A stretch of DNA of 64,000 nt from Gigaspora margarita (lineage: Eukaryota > Glomeromycota > Glomeromycetes > Diversisporales > Gigasporaceae). Within the stretch, counting starts at the first letter, position 1. Each line of letters begins with the position of its first letter. The notes beneath the pieces were generated by a model, which was not told where the DNA came from, did no database searches, and saw nothing but the letters and a program-made list of their open reading frames with translations. The translations under genes were made by a program, and so were the position numbers. Positions 48,610 to 61,579 of this stretch are shown piece by piece. The DNA lies in assembly GCA_009809945.1 (NCBI GenBank), contig WTPW01000155.1, forward strand, positions 243,069 through 307,068, written 5' to 3'.

Positions 48610-49340
48610 ATACAAGTAATATAGCTGCACTACTATTATATATATATTGTTAACCTGTAGAAAACACAAAAATGGACTTATCTCTCGATCCAGTAATCAG
48701 AGTTGACTGAAACCACTACCATTCAAATTAGCTCATCAAGACAGTCCTAATGAGCTATAGATCATCTCTGTATGACTGCTAGTTGCCAAAATCAGAACCA
48801 ACATATGGGCGAATTTATTTTTACATGATTATTAAAGATCTGCCTCTGATTGGTTAATTTGTTTAATGTAATAATAAAAAGTGATACATACTTTTTCGAA
48901 GCTACCCATTTTTTATTTAATATAGTGGTATGAAATTTTGTGCTTATATTCAACAAGACTTCAGCTTCAATGATCCTCACTGATCCTACGATAATTTTTT
49001 TTAGGCATAACTTTTACTAATAATGATGGCAAAGAGCCCATCACACAAGAATATAGGGCCATGTGTGATATGTGGCAAGAACAATGAAGAAAAATTTCAC
49101 AAACTGACACCAAATCTTTTATCTAAAGCTATAAAGAGTCAAGCTGCTCCAAGTTTAAAGGCAGAACTCAAATTAAATGACTAGCTGTGTCAACAACATT
49201 ATAATAAGCTAATAGCATTCGATAAAGGTTCTCAAAGTCTATATAAAAAAAAGAAATAAGGATCAAATTTAGTTTGTAGTTCCGATAAAAAGGATACTGA
49301 AGGTGAAATACTAATGAAACTAATGAGCTTTTTAGTATTA
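48610..49340. other. Intergenic DNA, no clear gene
   Basis: A short plus-strand text, TNNDGKEPITQEYRAMCDMW (about 49019-49085), reads like a coding remnant, perhaps an upstream exon of the Sel1 remnant, but it soon meets stops. Nothing else is recognised. Confidence 0.3.
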
Positions 49341-49369
49341 ATAGTTGTTATCATAGTGGTATACTTACA

Positions 49370-49811
49370 CCTGAAGACAATAAGAAGGCATTCGAATGGC
49401 ACTTGAATTCCACTGGATATGGAAATTCTATTGGACAATTAAATGTCAGGTATTGTTACCAAAAGGGAATAGGCATTTCAAAAGATAACAAAAAGGCATT
49501 TGAATGGTATTTGAAATCTGCTAGAAGTGGAAATTCTGATGGACAACTAAATGTTGGAAACTGTTACCAAAATGGAATAGGCGTTTCTAAAGATAAGGAA
49601 AAGGTACTTAAAATTTGCTAAGAGTGGGAATTCCAATGGAAAACTGAGCATTGGATATTGCTATCAAAATGGTATAGGTGTTCCTAAAGATGAAAAAAAA
49701 GCATTTGAATGGTATATGAAATCTGCTAGTAATGAGCACTTAGATAAACAAACAAATAATGAAATAATCTTCACACCTGCAGTATTTAATAAGAACAATA
49801 TTAAAAAATGA
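49370..49811 (+). pseudogene. Sel1-like repeat protein fragment
   Basis: Three or four tandem 36-residue Sel1-like repeats are visible, with units such as GNSDGQLNVGNCYQNGIGVS followed by KDKEKAFEWYLKSA. Sel1 repeats form alpha-helical solenoids that scaffold protein complexes, and are abundant in arbuscular mycorrhizal fungi alongside kinase domains. The frame is broken after the third unit: KVLKIC then a stop at 49619-49621 and a shift before KSGNSNGKLSIGYCYQNGIG. It ends at a TGA at 49809-49811. No kinase or start codon in good context is seen, so this is a fragment. Confidence 0.75.
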
Positions 49812-50942
49812 CCTTTTTCAAGCGTGCAACCAATATCAGGGCAATATAAATGATTTGTTGCCTTTGGAAAAGATATAGAAAAAGGACTCTTAGCGTTAAT
49901 TGCACAATATCAATTGGTTACAAACGATGAGCAGTCTGCTGCTCGCATGCGTAATGTTCAGTTGGATGTTAATAATGAAATTATTAACTTAAATTACCAG
50001 CCACCTAATAAAGGAGCAAAGCTTTCTGAATTAGATGCAATCATTTGAGCATGTGATAAGTCTTTGATGTCTTGAGATTGCTATCGTCAGTTGCCTACCA
50101 TTAAGCTCAACTTGCTCGGGAACATAAAGTTGCAACTCGACGAACTGAAATCACAAGACTAATAAATGAAAAAATTTGCATTGGGACTTTCAGTACTGAT
50201 GAACAATCAGAAAACACAAATGGCGCTTATAGGCCAATCAAATCTATATTAAACATCCTTTTTCCGATTTGGCAACAATTTTCTCCTCCTGTCCTTATTC
50301 CAGGAGTGCAATGAAATTAAAATTAGGAGGCGATAGTCATAATATAGGTCGCAAACAAAACCATGTAATAAAGACTATTTGTCTTTTAAATGAAGGTAAA
50401 AAGGTTTTAAAATCTAACCATCAATATTGGTAAGTTTTATAAAGATTTTACAACTTATTGTTTAATTTTTTGATTATGTAAGTTTTAATTATTTGATTTT
50501 TAAGCATTTGTTTGTACGTCGGAAAAGAAAAATACAACACATTAACAAAAGTTGGATGAATATTTGAAGACGAGCTTTTAGATCTTCAAAATAACAGGTT
50601 TGTTGATTCTAATGGCATACGTTGGCCAGTAGAGTTATATTTTTGTGGAGATTGGAAGTTTATGTATATAATCATGGGACTAAATGCTCCAAATGCTGAC
50701 TATTTTTGCCTACATTGTAATTGTGATATGGCATCTCGATGGAATATAGATCAAGTCTGGGATAATACTGGAAATTCAAAATGTAATATCATAATTTATT
50801 ATATTTGTAAGCATTATTCAGTACTAAAGTCGATCATATAGTAATTTGATTAATAAAATCAATTTATTTTTATTTAAGCTGATTTTTTAAAATTAACTTA
50901 TTTTAACTGATTTGAGTTTATTCATATATATGTCGTGCCCAG

Positions 50943-51421
50943 GGTTGTTAATTTACTGTAATTTTTAAAATTTTTTGGTAAATTTACCAGGCAGTTTGGT
51001 AAATTACCAGTAAATTTACCTTTAGTTATTTTAAAGATAGAGTTGGTATAATATAATTATATGTACAAACACAACTTTAAAGTATATTGTTACAAAATAC
51101 ATTTTTGATTATTACATCATAGATAAAAATTTATTTTTCAATTTCTAATTTAAAATAAAATATTTATTATTAATTAAGATTAACATAAAGCAAGGTTTAT
51201 CTTTAAAGTTAACATATTATTAAATTATTTTATAATCACAGATCAGTGAAAATTTATTAAAATATAAATATTTATTTACCATATTTATATTACATAAATA
51301 CAAACTAACTTATTGTAGACTTAATATTTTTTAATATATATATGGGTAAATTTACTACATCTTTGGTAAATTACCTGGTAAATTACTGTAATTTACTGAT
51401 AGTAATTTACTACCTAACAAC
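50943..51421. mobile_element. MITE with GGTAAATTTACC-rich ends
   Basis: The left end GTTGTTAATTTACTGTAATT and the right end are inverted repeats (GTAATTTACTACCTAACAAC). Repeated GGTAAATTTACC and GGTAAATTAC words lie just inside both ends. The interior is AT-rich and noncoding. Confidence 0.7.
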
Positions 51422-51598
51422 TCTGGTTGTGCCTGAAGTTGATACCTTTTAAAGTCGCACCTGCCTAAAATTAACCTCAGAATTGGATTATATTACATAC
51501 ATGAGTGGGTTGTTTTAGGCTAGTGCGCCTGAGGTTGCAACTTTAGGCAAATGTTATAGCTGTTTTCAAAAAGTGTGAATGGTCACGGAACACCATAT

Positions 51599-51849
51599 GG
51601 GCAGTCAAAAGTAGAAACCACCCAATTTGTTTCTAAGTAAATTTTTTTTAGACTTTAAATTAAAATATCTCAACAACTATTAAATCAAACTTGATAAAAA
51701 ATTTTTTATTTTAATTCTATATAGTTATAGAATTAAAATAAAAAAAAAAATGATTAGGTTTGGTTTAATAGTTGTTGAGATATTTTAATTAATAATTTTA
51801 AAAAAAACTTACTAAAAACAAATTGGGTAGTTTCTACTTTTGACCTCCC
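51599..51849. mobile_element. Foldback MITE with an empty-site paralogue
   Basis: GGGCAGTCAAAAGTAGAAAC at left pairs with GTTTCTACTTTTGACCTCCC at right, and the arms continue almost to the centre (about 51725). Flanking DNA (ACCATAT at left; ATAAGAATTCCCAAGATTTT at right) matches the uninterrupted text ACCATATCATGGGAATTCCT at about 52812-52831. The copy at 52770-52870 is therefore an unoccupied version of the site. Confidence 0.8.
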
Positions 51850-52109
51850 ATATTATAAGAATTCCCAAGATTTTCTGAGTTTTCAAGACCTGTTCTAATA
51901 AGAATTTTAATTATTACTAATCTATATTTTGTTACTTGACCCACGACAATGAAATACATATGGGATTTACCTTGCTGGTTACATGATCGGTTTAGTTACT
52001 TCCTAAAATTTTAATACACCTGGTATATACGGAGTCAATCTCTCACAACATCCAAGTATTTCACGCATGCCAATAACCATCCAACCATCTATATAAATGA
52101 ATCAAAACC

Positions 52110-52360
52110 AAGTCTAGTAGGTAAGCAGGTACTTATCGATAAAGCTAGACTAATGTCGAGCTAATAGCAAAGACAAAAGAGGTAGAACAATCCCCATTTT
52201 TATCTCTCTTAAATAACCACTCTTTATGATCTCATACTTACTCATTCCTTATCAATACATCATACATTTCCAACTCTTAAATACATCGCCCCTGTTATCA
52301 AAATACTTAAACCTTACCCTGCATCATGGACTCAGGTCATGGTCTCATAACAAAAGGATG
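52110..52360. repeat. Second copy of the 41290-41500 repeat
   Basis: It shares ATAAAGCTAGACTAATGTCG-like text and the later GACTCAGGTCATGGTCTCAT with the copy at 41290-41500. The short plus-strand frame inside it (52226-52441) is not recognised. Confidence 0.5.
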
Positions 52361-53370
52361 CACATTACTTTATTCATGGCATCAATATTACCAGAAATAC
52401 TGAAATACCCCGATCGCTATATTAAAATCATGGGTATTTAGTAAAAATATATTATTCATATGTGTACAAGTGGAAACAAAGTTTCTGCTAATACCCAACG
52501 GCTCAGGATATTTTTATTCAAATATAATTCTCTTATTGACTTTATACAATAGAGAACTAAACAATTATAGCTGTTTTTATTTACGTTTAACTTTAACGGT
52601 AATGGTCACTTCACTGACAATCATTTTACAAAAGTTCACTTAGCTGACATCACATAGGGTTAGAGTTAGCATTTTATTAGTTGCAGGTATGTATTTTTAG
52701 TAAATTGTCACTTGGTGTGATGTCGGCTAAGTGAGCTATTGGTGAAATGATTGTCAGTGAAATGATACGTATCTGTTTTTAAAAGGTGTGAACAGCTATG
52801 GATTACCATATCATGGGAATTCCTAGGATTTTCTGAGTTAAGACCCATCCTAATCAGAATTTACCTATATTTACAGATTCTCTGATTTTCTACATGTGTA
52901 TATCGAAATCACTATGTTTTTGAAAACTACTATAAATAACTCAGATAGATTTTAAGAAAATTCAACTTAAGACAATAGATCGACTACAAGTGCTACCAGA
53001 TTTTTTTTTTTATAATACTTATAATAAATTCTAATTTATACATAAATTATTTTTTTTAATCAGGTAAGAAAAAACCTAGCCTGTTTCTGGCAATTCATCA
53101 AGGAAATTATATTCCCGATGAGTTGCATCTGCTTTTGCGCATTTCTGATATTTTAATGGAATGCTTTTTTGGTGATTTATTAAAAAAAAAAGAGTTTGAG
53201 AAACAAGTCAAGCCAATTGTTGAAGTGGCATTCAAAGAACTTACAATTAAGTTTGAATTTTTCAAATCTAGCAACAAATGGAATTGGGCTTCTCTAGTAG
53301 GCTTGGATAAAAAAAATGTTAAAAAAATTTCTAGTAACTCAGTTCATTTCTGGAGAGTATGGAAATAAGA

Positions 53371-55490
53371 TCGAATGATTGTGGCGTGAATTTTACTGGT
53401 TATACAATGTCTTAAGGCAATCGCAACTTTCAAATCAAGAAATCTGTCAGTATAAAGTTGATGCAGAAAATTGGGTTTGAGAATTTTGTTGCCCAAGTCA
53501 GGGTTACATAAATTCTTCACAAAATTTTGGGCTTTATAGAAAAGCAGACATTACACCCTATATGCACATTTCGCAAAACATATTCCCATATTTATGCAAC
53601 AATTAAAGGAAAAATCTTTCTTTACAAATTTTTTCTACCTTGTGTATAGAAAAAAAAATCACAATCAGGTAACATAAACCTTTAATAAGTTGTATTTACA
53701 ACATTCTCTAATATATTTATTACTAGGTGCGACTATTTTTTGGGAGTACCACTATGGGTAGAGGGAACAATAAAAATTCTGTTGTATACGATATGATGTC
53801 TTATAAAAATTGACATCTTTTTTATCTAATTAATAATGTTCCAAAAGAACACACCATTCGAAAAATTAATATTACAAACAAAGAAAATTTATTTTGATTA
53901 AAAATAAATATTTTTTATATTTCTTTTGTTCCTTTTAATGTGGTTAATAATGAAGCTATTTGTTTTTTTAAGATCGGCTAATCGAGTTTCTGAATTAAAA
54001 AAAATATATTTCTGAATAACGAAATCAGTAATAAATCAGAATCTTATTTCATTTTTTCGATTTAGAATTCAAAAAATCCAAATGTAGATAGCATTTATCT
54101 GTAACAAATATGAATTTTCGATAATGATCAATTTTAAACAAACACAAAAAAATAACTGACTTGCTTTTAATTCGACTTTTGAATTTATAATAAAATATTA
54201 TAGTATTTAAAAATCCACATATTTTCAAAATACGTCACTTATTTGTTAAAACTTATTATATTTCGTTTGGTCTTTTTTTTCCAATCGGGAATGCTTTGGT
54301 TATCAAAGCATATAAATTGTAGAAAATGGTAATATTTAAAAAATTTGTTAAGAAATTATAAATTATTTTTTATTAATTAAAAAAATTTTAAATTTGTCCA
54401 TTTTTGATATATATACAACTCAAATTTTTTTAGAATTTATTCTAAAAAAAATTTTTTTATTTAAGGCCATACAAAATTAATTTTTTGTTTCTCATAACAT
54501 AAAAATTTTTTTTTGACCTGCCCACCCAGAATTTTATTTTTAAAATAAAAAAATTTTTTAAATTAAAAAATTTTAATTCTAAAATTTATAATTTGGGACC
54601 CGGCAATTAACCAATAAAAATCAAGCATATAATTACAAAAATTTAATTTAATTTAAAAAATTTTATTCGGGACCCGGCAATTAAACATCATGTAATGCAT
54701 CACATACTACCATATTTATATCTTATATGAGATTTGTTACCATATGAACAGGTTTTTGTTTTGATTAAAGATCATTTATGAAAATGCGTTTGTCTTTCAG
54801 AATTCACTAACCAAATGTAGATTATCGGCGCAAAAATCTTGAATTTAATCTGTAATGGCTGAAATCAATTTATATGACTCTTTCTTCATTACATAATGAT
54901 GGAAAATTCTGATGTAGATGAATAAAGCTAACTATGCATATCAATATATCAATATAGTATGAGATTTGTTTAACCATAGTGCATGTTCAACTTATATTTT
55001 TATTGCTTTAACAGGTTTTTGTCTGAATTTAATGATGATCAATACTTTTTTTTTATTATATTCTTCATAATAGAATTAGCCAAATCTGGATTTACTGTTA
55101 ACTGTCTTTAGAGCTATTGTTTTAGTGCACAATGGGCCAAGCTAACCAAAGCTAATGAGCTATAACTTAAGCTATGACTAAGCATCAGCTGCAAAAGAAT
55201 CGCATAGCTTCAGATTATACCATAATTATTGAAGCCACAAATTGTGTTATGGCTAGAACATGACCTGGTCATTAAATAATATCAATAAGCTTCGCATTAA
55301 ATATTATTACGTTGCTACAGTAATAATGATTTTAAAGCAATATAGTATTTAAAGAAGCCATACAAGCATTAACAGCTCTAAAAAACTTTAATTGGTCTAC
55401 AAAATTCTGTCATATAATGTCAAGGTTTCACATGATATTTCAATTAAGTATTTTCTTATTTATTCAGTTGAATATTATCGTTATCAATTT
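53371..55490. other. AT-rich intergenic DNA with dispersed repeat
   Basis: At 54450-54690, GGGACCCGGCAATTAA occurs twice, and GGCCATACAAAATTAATTTT/TTTGTTTCTCATAAC matches, on the other strand, the sequence at 58395-58445. The rest has no recognisable gene. Confidence 0.4.
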
Positions 55491-56600
55491 TTTTTTTTTT
55501 TTTTTTACTCTTAGGCAGTCTNGCAGANGATCTTTATTAAAATACTTGTAAATTTCAGGAAATACAAGGTTGATTTCTAATTTAACGAACCCTACATCAT
55601 ACTGATTCTTTAGTTTCAAGAATACAATATGCGACCTGCTGCACTAGTGCCGCAGCATAATGCTGAAACAAACTAGGAGTTTGAAGTCAAACTCAAGGGC
55701 ATTGTCAAACAGCCTAATTTTTAAACCTTCTTCTCCAAGCTTCTCGAGTAAAGGAATTCTAGTAAAAAAAACAGATATATAGAAAAAAAGGGGAAAGTAA
55801 ATAGGGGATAAACTACACTACCTAAACGAATACCAAAAATGACAAAATGAAAAGAAGAAAAGAGTGAAGAAAAAGGCAAAAATTAGACTAATGACAGCAC
55901 CAATTTTGCCTAGTTTCAAGAATAAAAATTATATAATACTATGCTAGTAAAAATATCATGTACTATATTTACAGCAAAAAAACATATGTAAAAAAGCTGA
56001 TGAGGAAAAAAGAAAAAAAAAGAAAAACTACGGCTAAAAGAATGTTCTAGAAAGAAATTTCAATTCGCGTTTATCTCCAACTTATCCATGTCCTGAATTT
56101 TACTCGTGACTTGATCCAAACCGAAAGCCACATTCCCAAAATGGAAGAGTAAACAATGTCGATCTTTTGAAGGGGGTAAACCAAATCGCCCACTTTTGTT
56201 GAAATTTCGAAAAGCCAAAGGAGCGCCAAGGAAAAGTACCAAAACTGAAAAGATTTTGAAAGAGTTACGCTATACAAAATAACATATCTAACCAAGTATT
56301 TACTTCTGTTTTCACATCCATAAAACTTGACAAAGCTCCAGGTTATTAGACCTACTACTTCTTTGCTTGGTAGTAATAGAGACTTCTGCTCAGAGGCCTC
56401 TCCCATAAGGTTCGAATCTCTTTCAACTCTATTTCAGCTACAACCAAACATACGATGATTAGCCTTGAGTCCCAGCTGCTACTAGTAAAGTTTTGTTGCA
56501 TATTAAACATGTTAATTGTATGGTTTTCATAGGTCGGTATTCTTGAAAATTTTGGTACGAGGGATCGTCAGAAAGAGTTGCCATTATCGTTATCAATTAA
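55491..56600 (-). other. Region with unrecognised overlapping open frames
   Basis: Two overlapping minus-strand frames (56406-56071 and 56242-56060) stand out because local base composition is less AT-rich than average. The longer has hydrophobic stretches (FWYFSLALLWLF; IVYSSILGMWLSVW). Neither has a domain I recognise or clear splice sites. A T-run with two Ns lies at 55490-55530. It may be an old element or a small unknown gene. Confidence 0.2.
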
Positions 56601-56840
56601 TATACCTATTAACTAATTTCTCATTTTATTTTTATTCACATAATTTAAAATTCTCACAAGTACATAGATTATAGATCGGAACTCAATTAGTTGGTGAAAA
56701 GTAGTTTATCCGGTAAGTAGGTTCATTGTTGCAATAAAAAAAAAGTTATAGACTTCATCAAAATTATAGTAGAGATCGCTTCAATTAATTGTAGTAATTA
56801 TATCCATATGAATCAATGAATATTTGGTGCATAACTAGAT

Positions 56841-57081
56841 GATAAGTTTCCTGATATGTACCTGATAGTCTGCCATAGATCCGTTGAATTATCAGCAGCA
56901 TTTTTGGCAGCATATTGGCATGGTAGATCGATATCAGCAACATAATAGCAAAATATTGGGATCTTACTTTTAGGCCCAGAGTGCTAAGAGTAATATATCT
57001 GGGTATCNCAATATTGTACTAATATCGATCTACTCCCAATATNCTACAATATGCTGCNAGTTATATATCAGGAAACTTATC
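56841..57081. mobile_element. Foldback MITE
   Basis: GATAAGTTTCCTGATATGTA at left pairs with TATATCAGGAAACTTATC at right, and the arms continue through GCAGCATATTG/CAATATGCTGC and GATCGATAT/ATATCGATC. Three Ns lie in the right arm, perhaps because the hairpin was hard to assemble. Confidence 0.75.
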
Positions 57082-57193
57082 TCCCAGCATGCACGCGATA
57101 TTCATTAGTTCAACTTGCATTAGTATATATAATTATTATCTGCCAAGATCATTTCTAAATCATAGAGATTATTATGAACAGATCCATACAGCA

Positions 57194-57470
57194 TAGGGCA
57201 GTGTTGTACATTTTGGCTGTCCACAGCCTTTTTTGGCATGTCCACGTCCAAAATTGTCCAAACGTCCAAGATTGTCCAAAGCTTGTCCAGGCTTTAATAA
57301 TTAATAAATCTATCTAAAAAATATAAAACTATATATTTTTTTAGGTGCTAAACACATTCCAGTTAAAATTAAAATAGGTTATCTTAATAAAATTTCAAGT
57401 AATTTTACTTTATTTAATTGTCCAAAATTGTCCAAGTTATTGTCCAAAGCTGTCCCATGACAACACTGGC
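57194..57470. mobile_element. Short element rich in TTGTCCAA
   Basis: TTGTCCAA or CGTCCAA words occur about seven times near the two ends (57200-57290 and 57415-57460). TTGTACATTTTGGCTGTCC at left and GCTGTCCCATGACAACACTG at right bound it. The inverted nature of the ends is weak, so the class is uncertain. Confidence 0.4.
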
Positions 57471-57718
57471 ATAGGGTGTGAAATACTCCTATTTTTAATA
57501 TCCGTTCTGGCATTATATATTATTAAGGTTAGCATTAGAAAATTGCAGTAGGTTGTTATAATATGTTTTTTAAAGAGNTATTTTACACTCTATATACGTC
57601 TAAAAATCTTATGAAATTTTTTATTTGTTTAAATTATAGTGTCTTATATCAATATAGTTATGCTGTATTTGTGTTATATCGATATTTATTTATCTGAATT
57701 CAAAACTATAACTTATTT

Positions 57719-58210
57719 AATTGATGATCCGCCAGTCATCGGTGACGCAGATCACTATGTAAATTACTATATATGTGAAAGCTACGATCGCCCAAGGAAA
57801 AATATTTTTTTACTAAGTTAATCGATCTTGACGACTAATTGAAAGTTGTAGAGCTCGTCGTTGCGGTTCTAATGGTAGTTAAATCATCCAAATCGGCCTG
57901 GTGGAAGCCAAGATATCTTTAAAAAACTTGTCAACAACTATATAAAATTTCTATAGAGATTTTATATAGTCGTTGACGAGTTTTTTAAAGATATCTTGGC
58001 TTCCACCGGGCCGATTTGGATGATTTAACTACCAAGAGAACCGCAACGACGAGCTCTACAACTTTCAATTAGTCGACAAGATCGATTAACTTAGTAAAAA
58101 AATATTTTTCCTTGGGCGATCTTAGCATTCACATATATAGTAATTTACATAGTGATCTGCGTCACGTTACACTATGATCATGCACCCGATGACTGGCGGA
58201 TCATCAATTA
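57719..58210. mobile_element. 490-bp foldback element, near-perfect hairpin
   Basis: TTGATGATCCGCCAGTCATC at left pairs with GATGACTGGCGGATCATCAA at right. CTAATTGAAAGTTGTAGAGC pairs with GCTCTACAACTTTCAATTAG, and the arms meet around TATATAAAATTTCTATAGAG near 57950. The right arm has a short extra segment (about 58161-58185). It is the best-preserved member of the family seen at 13066-14008 and 15940-16370, and its high arm identity suggests a young insertion. Confidence 0.85.
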
Positions 58211-58770
58211 ACTATTAAGTATTGGAGTTGTCATCCGTTCCTGGTTTTGCACGACAATGTCACGCAGCTAATTATTGTTAAAGTTTGAGTAAAATTACCA
58301 AATTTTTTTTACTGTAGTATATTTGGTACATTTTAGTGATTCTGATTGGTTAATACCATACTGCACCCCAAAATTTAAATTTTTCTATTCGGATTTTATG
58401 ACCCAGCTGGGTTATGAGAAACAAAAAAATTTCTTTATATGGCCTAAATATATATATTTTTTTAAAAAAAAATAAATCAGAAGCATTTTATAGTTAAATT
58501 CAGTATATTTGCTTCGAAATTAAAGAGATAATAATAGAATGATGATAACAGATAAAATGCTATCTTGGTGTCTAAGCTGTGCCCGTTGTGATGGGCTGCG
58601 CCTCAAGTCTTTTTTTCTTTTGTTTACCTTAGGGTAATTCTCCCACCAAGTATACCGTATGATCGTATGATTTCTCCTAAAGTCACGGTATGGTACGAGA
58701 AATCAGCATAGCCCCAGATAGCATGATAGTATTTCCGGAGAGTAACTGCGCATAACAGGGCCACAATCCA

Positions 58771-59036
58771 GTTTATGCCCTTGGTATTTCGCTGTCAATG
58801 TTGTTTATTTCTCCTTTCGTAAACAATAGATTCTTCGTATAACTTCACTCCTGTAGTTAAACTAGTTTATGCCCTTGGTATTCCACTGCTTATGTTTGTT
58901 TGTTTTTCCTTTCGTAAACAATAGATTCTTCACATGTAGCTTAGCCCCAGTAGTTAAACTAGTTTATGCCCTTGGCATTTTACTGTCAATGTTTATTTAC
59001 TACTCCTTTTGTAAGCAATATACTTAGCCTAGTTTT
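58771..59036. repeat. Tandem repeat, 94-97 bp, about 2.7 copies
   Basis: Units begin at 58771, 58865 and 58962 with GTTTATGCCCTTGG. They share TCCTTTCGTAAACAATAGAT and CAGTAGTTAAACTA with a few substitutions. They lie in a less AT-rich block that continues to about 59660 and contains no recognised gene. That block could be part of an LTR or other retroelement, but I cannot find the termini. Confidence 0.8.
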
Positions 59037-60960
59037 GGGTTTCACTAGTAATATGGTACTGGCACATGACGGATTGTAGTATCAAGGCTAAGATGTTTTT
59101 AATGACACTTATGCCTTCGGGCTTGGGAAAAGCTGCCTCTACCTTCGCCGCAAAGAGAATGAGTCACAGTGAAGTCATCATAAGAGAGAAGCAAATTCAA
59201 TAGAGATAGCCTAGTTAGACTAAAAACCATGTATTTATTAAGAGGGGAAAAAGTATATAAGACCCCCTTTTGTTGCTTCAATAAAGTTTAACTCAGTACG
59301 AGTTCGAATTTGAATAACTCAGACAAATTTGAGTTCTAATCTTCGAAATTAGAGTAGAAGTGTTAACTCTAGTAATTACCCGAATAACCCTTGAATTAAT
59401 AAACTGTTGTTATTGATAAACTGATAATCCCTTTGATACGTCGAATCCATATCAACCTAATACCGTGATCACGTGATATCATTAAGATCAAATCCAATAT
59501 TGTTACGGCAAGATCCAAAGAACCTCGAGACCTGAACCAAATCTTCCACGCCTCTTTCTGCCTGCCAATTCGAGGATCAAGAGTCTTGCTGGAGTATTAG
59601 AGATTGGTTTAGTTAGATATTGGTGTTGTTAGTTGTATTTTATTGGATTAGCTGATTGCCAATGCCTTCACACCATTTAAATTCAAGTCAAAATATTCTA
59701 TAAAGAAAATAAATGTTTGGTAAAACAAACATAATCTTATATTATGCTATTTATTACACTTAATTTTTGCTCACCATAATGGACTATTGCAAAAGATTAT
59801 TGCTAACCCAGTGTTTGCCTGACATGTTTATGAGCCAGTACTGCAAACAAAGAGCAGTGGTAATAAACCAAGATTGTCACTTCGATAAGGCACAGCAAAT
59901 ACTTCTCCAGTACAGGTGGGCCATAATGAGCAGCAACAACCTTTTGTTTCTGTACATAATACTGACCTTTAATCTTCTGCAATATCTGGTAATGAACTTG
60001 TGGTTTTATTGGTGATAATTCCATCAATGCTTTTAATCGACATTATCATTTGAAATTGTCAATTTCTTTATAACTACAGTACTCATAATTTCATTAGTAA
60101 AATTTATATTACGCATTATATATTAATTAAATAAGTTACGTATAATAAATAATATAATCTTACTTGTTTTAAAATATATTTAATAAATTTTGAAACTAAT
60201 TAGCATTTTAAAAATTACATGCGATATGCATGATGATATATATTCTTTCTTCTTACATATGTACATACGTCATCTAACAAGCTTGCTAAAAATCTAATAC
60301 CAATCTTTTAAATATTATCTAATCTATTAAAAGGAATACATTTGGTAAGATCTTCAGATTTTGTAGCTTTAGATTGAAATTCTTTGATATAATCTCCACA
60401 TCCTTATTTTTACTTACTGTCCTTGTGTTTTTTTTTTGAGGATCAAATACTCGACATCAAGCTAGTGACGTGTTATGTTGATTACAATTTGCACATTTTC
60501 TACCATATATCATAAAGGCTGATTACAGAATATCTTGAATAGGTTTAAAACAACAATTAGTATGGTTTGGAAGAATAAAAATCTTTTGTGAAACAACATA
60601 ATATCCTTAAAGTTGATTCTTTCGCATTTGTTATTGTTACAATTTTTTCAATACCTTTTCGTAATTTATAATTTCAGATACATTTGTCAGTGTTCTCTAC
60701 ACACGAAATTTGTCACAATTCAAGAGCTTCTTCTTTAGTAGAAGTAGTGGTGCAATTTTTTTTGATCTAAAATAATTACTAAAATAAGAATAAAATAAGA
60801 GACTGTTTAATTTATATAAAAAGAAAATTATTTGATTACGCGATTGTGTGAGTTGGTTTGCCAGAGCAGCCCCCCTAAAGTTTGCTAATGATTGTGTCTC
60901 ACTGCCACAGCTACTGTAGCATCTAATTCGCCATTTTGTCATAATAAAAATTTCACTTAT
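59037..60960. other. Unrecognised intergenic DNA with a few short frames
   Basis: Short frames at 59099-59281 (minus), 59803-60027 (minus) and 60697-60966 (minus) have no domain I recognise. The first contains Cys/His/Arg-rich text, GRGSFSQARRHKCH, without a finger pattern. I see no splice-supported gene. Confidence 0.3.
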
Positions 60961-61067
60961 CATCATCTAGTATCTCCCATCTAATCAAAAAGTTTGATCA
61001 TTAGGGACTACTCTGCAAACTCTTTCATACCCATGAAATAAACTAGTTAATTATAAAACCCCCTTGA

Positions 61068-61190
61068 TTTAATAGAATGTACATAATCAATGTTAAATCA
61101 GGAAATAGTATAGGCATATTTGATTTAATGGAATGTACATAATTAATCATTAAATCAGAAAATAGTATGGGTGTATTTGATCATCGATTC
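61068..61190. repeat. Two-copy tandem repeat of about 67 bp
   Basis: TTGATTTAATAGAATGTACA and TTGATTTAATGGAATGTACA start the two copies, each followed by AATNAATNNTTAAATCAG and AAATAGTAT. An A-run follows at about 61190-61204. Confidence 0.75.
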
Positions 61191-61579
61191 AAAAAAAAAA
61201 AAAAGAATGTGCCCGATTAAAATCTAATAATCAAAATCTTCATGCTTTAAAATCTTGTAATAAATTTATAATTGCTTATGTGCATCTCTAATAATAAGAA
61301 AAAAAAAATCAGATAAAAAAATATCTATCTAAATCTATTTCTCTAATAAAATAAAAGATTTATCTATTGAGTTGTTAAAAGGGTACACAGGGCAATATAA
61401 ATCTATATTTTTTTGAGGTTTTATTATTCTTGTTTGATTTAATTTGATAAACTGTGGTAGGCTTAGTGCTTGCGAAATAACCTGGTTTGCGGTAGCAGAT
61501 CTAATAAAATAGATAAATATATAATTAATAACGTGTTTAGAAAAAAAAATTAAAAAAAAAAACTAACAATACAGTAGTA

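Larger units (their letters stand above)
49860..53370 (+). pseudogene. Decayed transposon-associated protein of unknown function
   Basis: Coding text survives in pieces: FGKDIEKGLLALIAQYQLVT (about 49862); LKLGGDSHNIGRKQNHVIKT (about 50315); WPVELYFCGDWKFMYIIMGL and ADYFCLHCNCDMASRW (50620-50745, with a CLHC.C motif); and after long noncoding insertions, FLAIHQGNYIPDELHLLLRI (53085 onward) to a stop at 53366-53368. From memory, proteins with an ELYF..DWKF motif, a Cys cluster and a DELH..LRI segment form a repeated family in fungi and some invertebrates. I cannot name the family. Stops and shifts make it nonfunctional. Two MITEs (50943-51421 and 51599-51849) interrupt it. Confidence 0.5.

Noticed and set aside
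56350..56430. tRNA-like T-loop GGTTCGAATCTC
   Set aside because: No acceptor or anticodon stem can be paired around it on either strand.
59099..59660. Solo LTR of a retrotransposon
   Set aside because: The composition is suggestive, but I cannot find matching TG...CA ends, a target duplication, a primer-binding site or reverse-transcriptase coding DNA.
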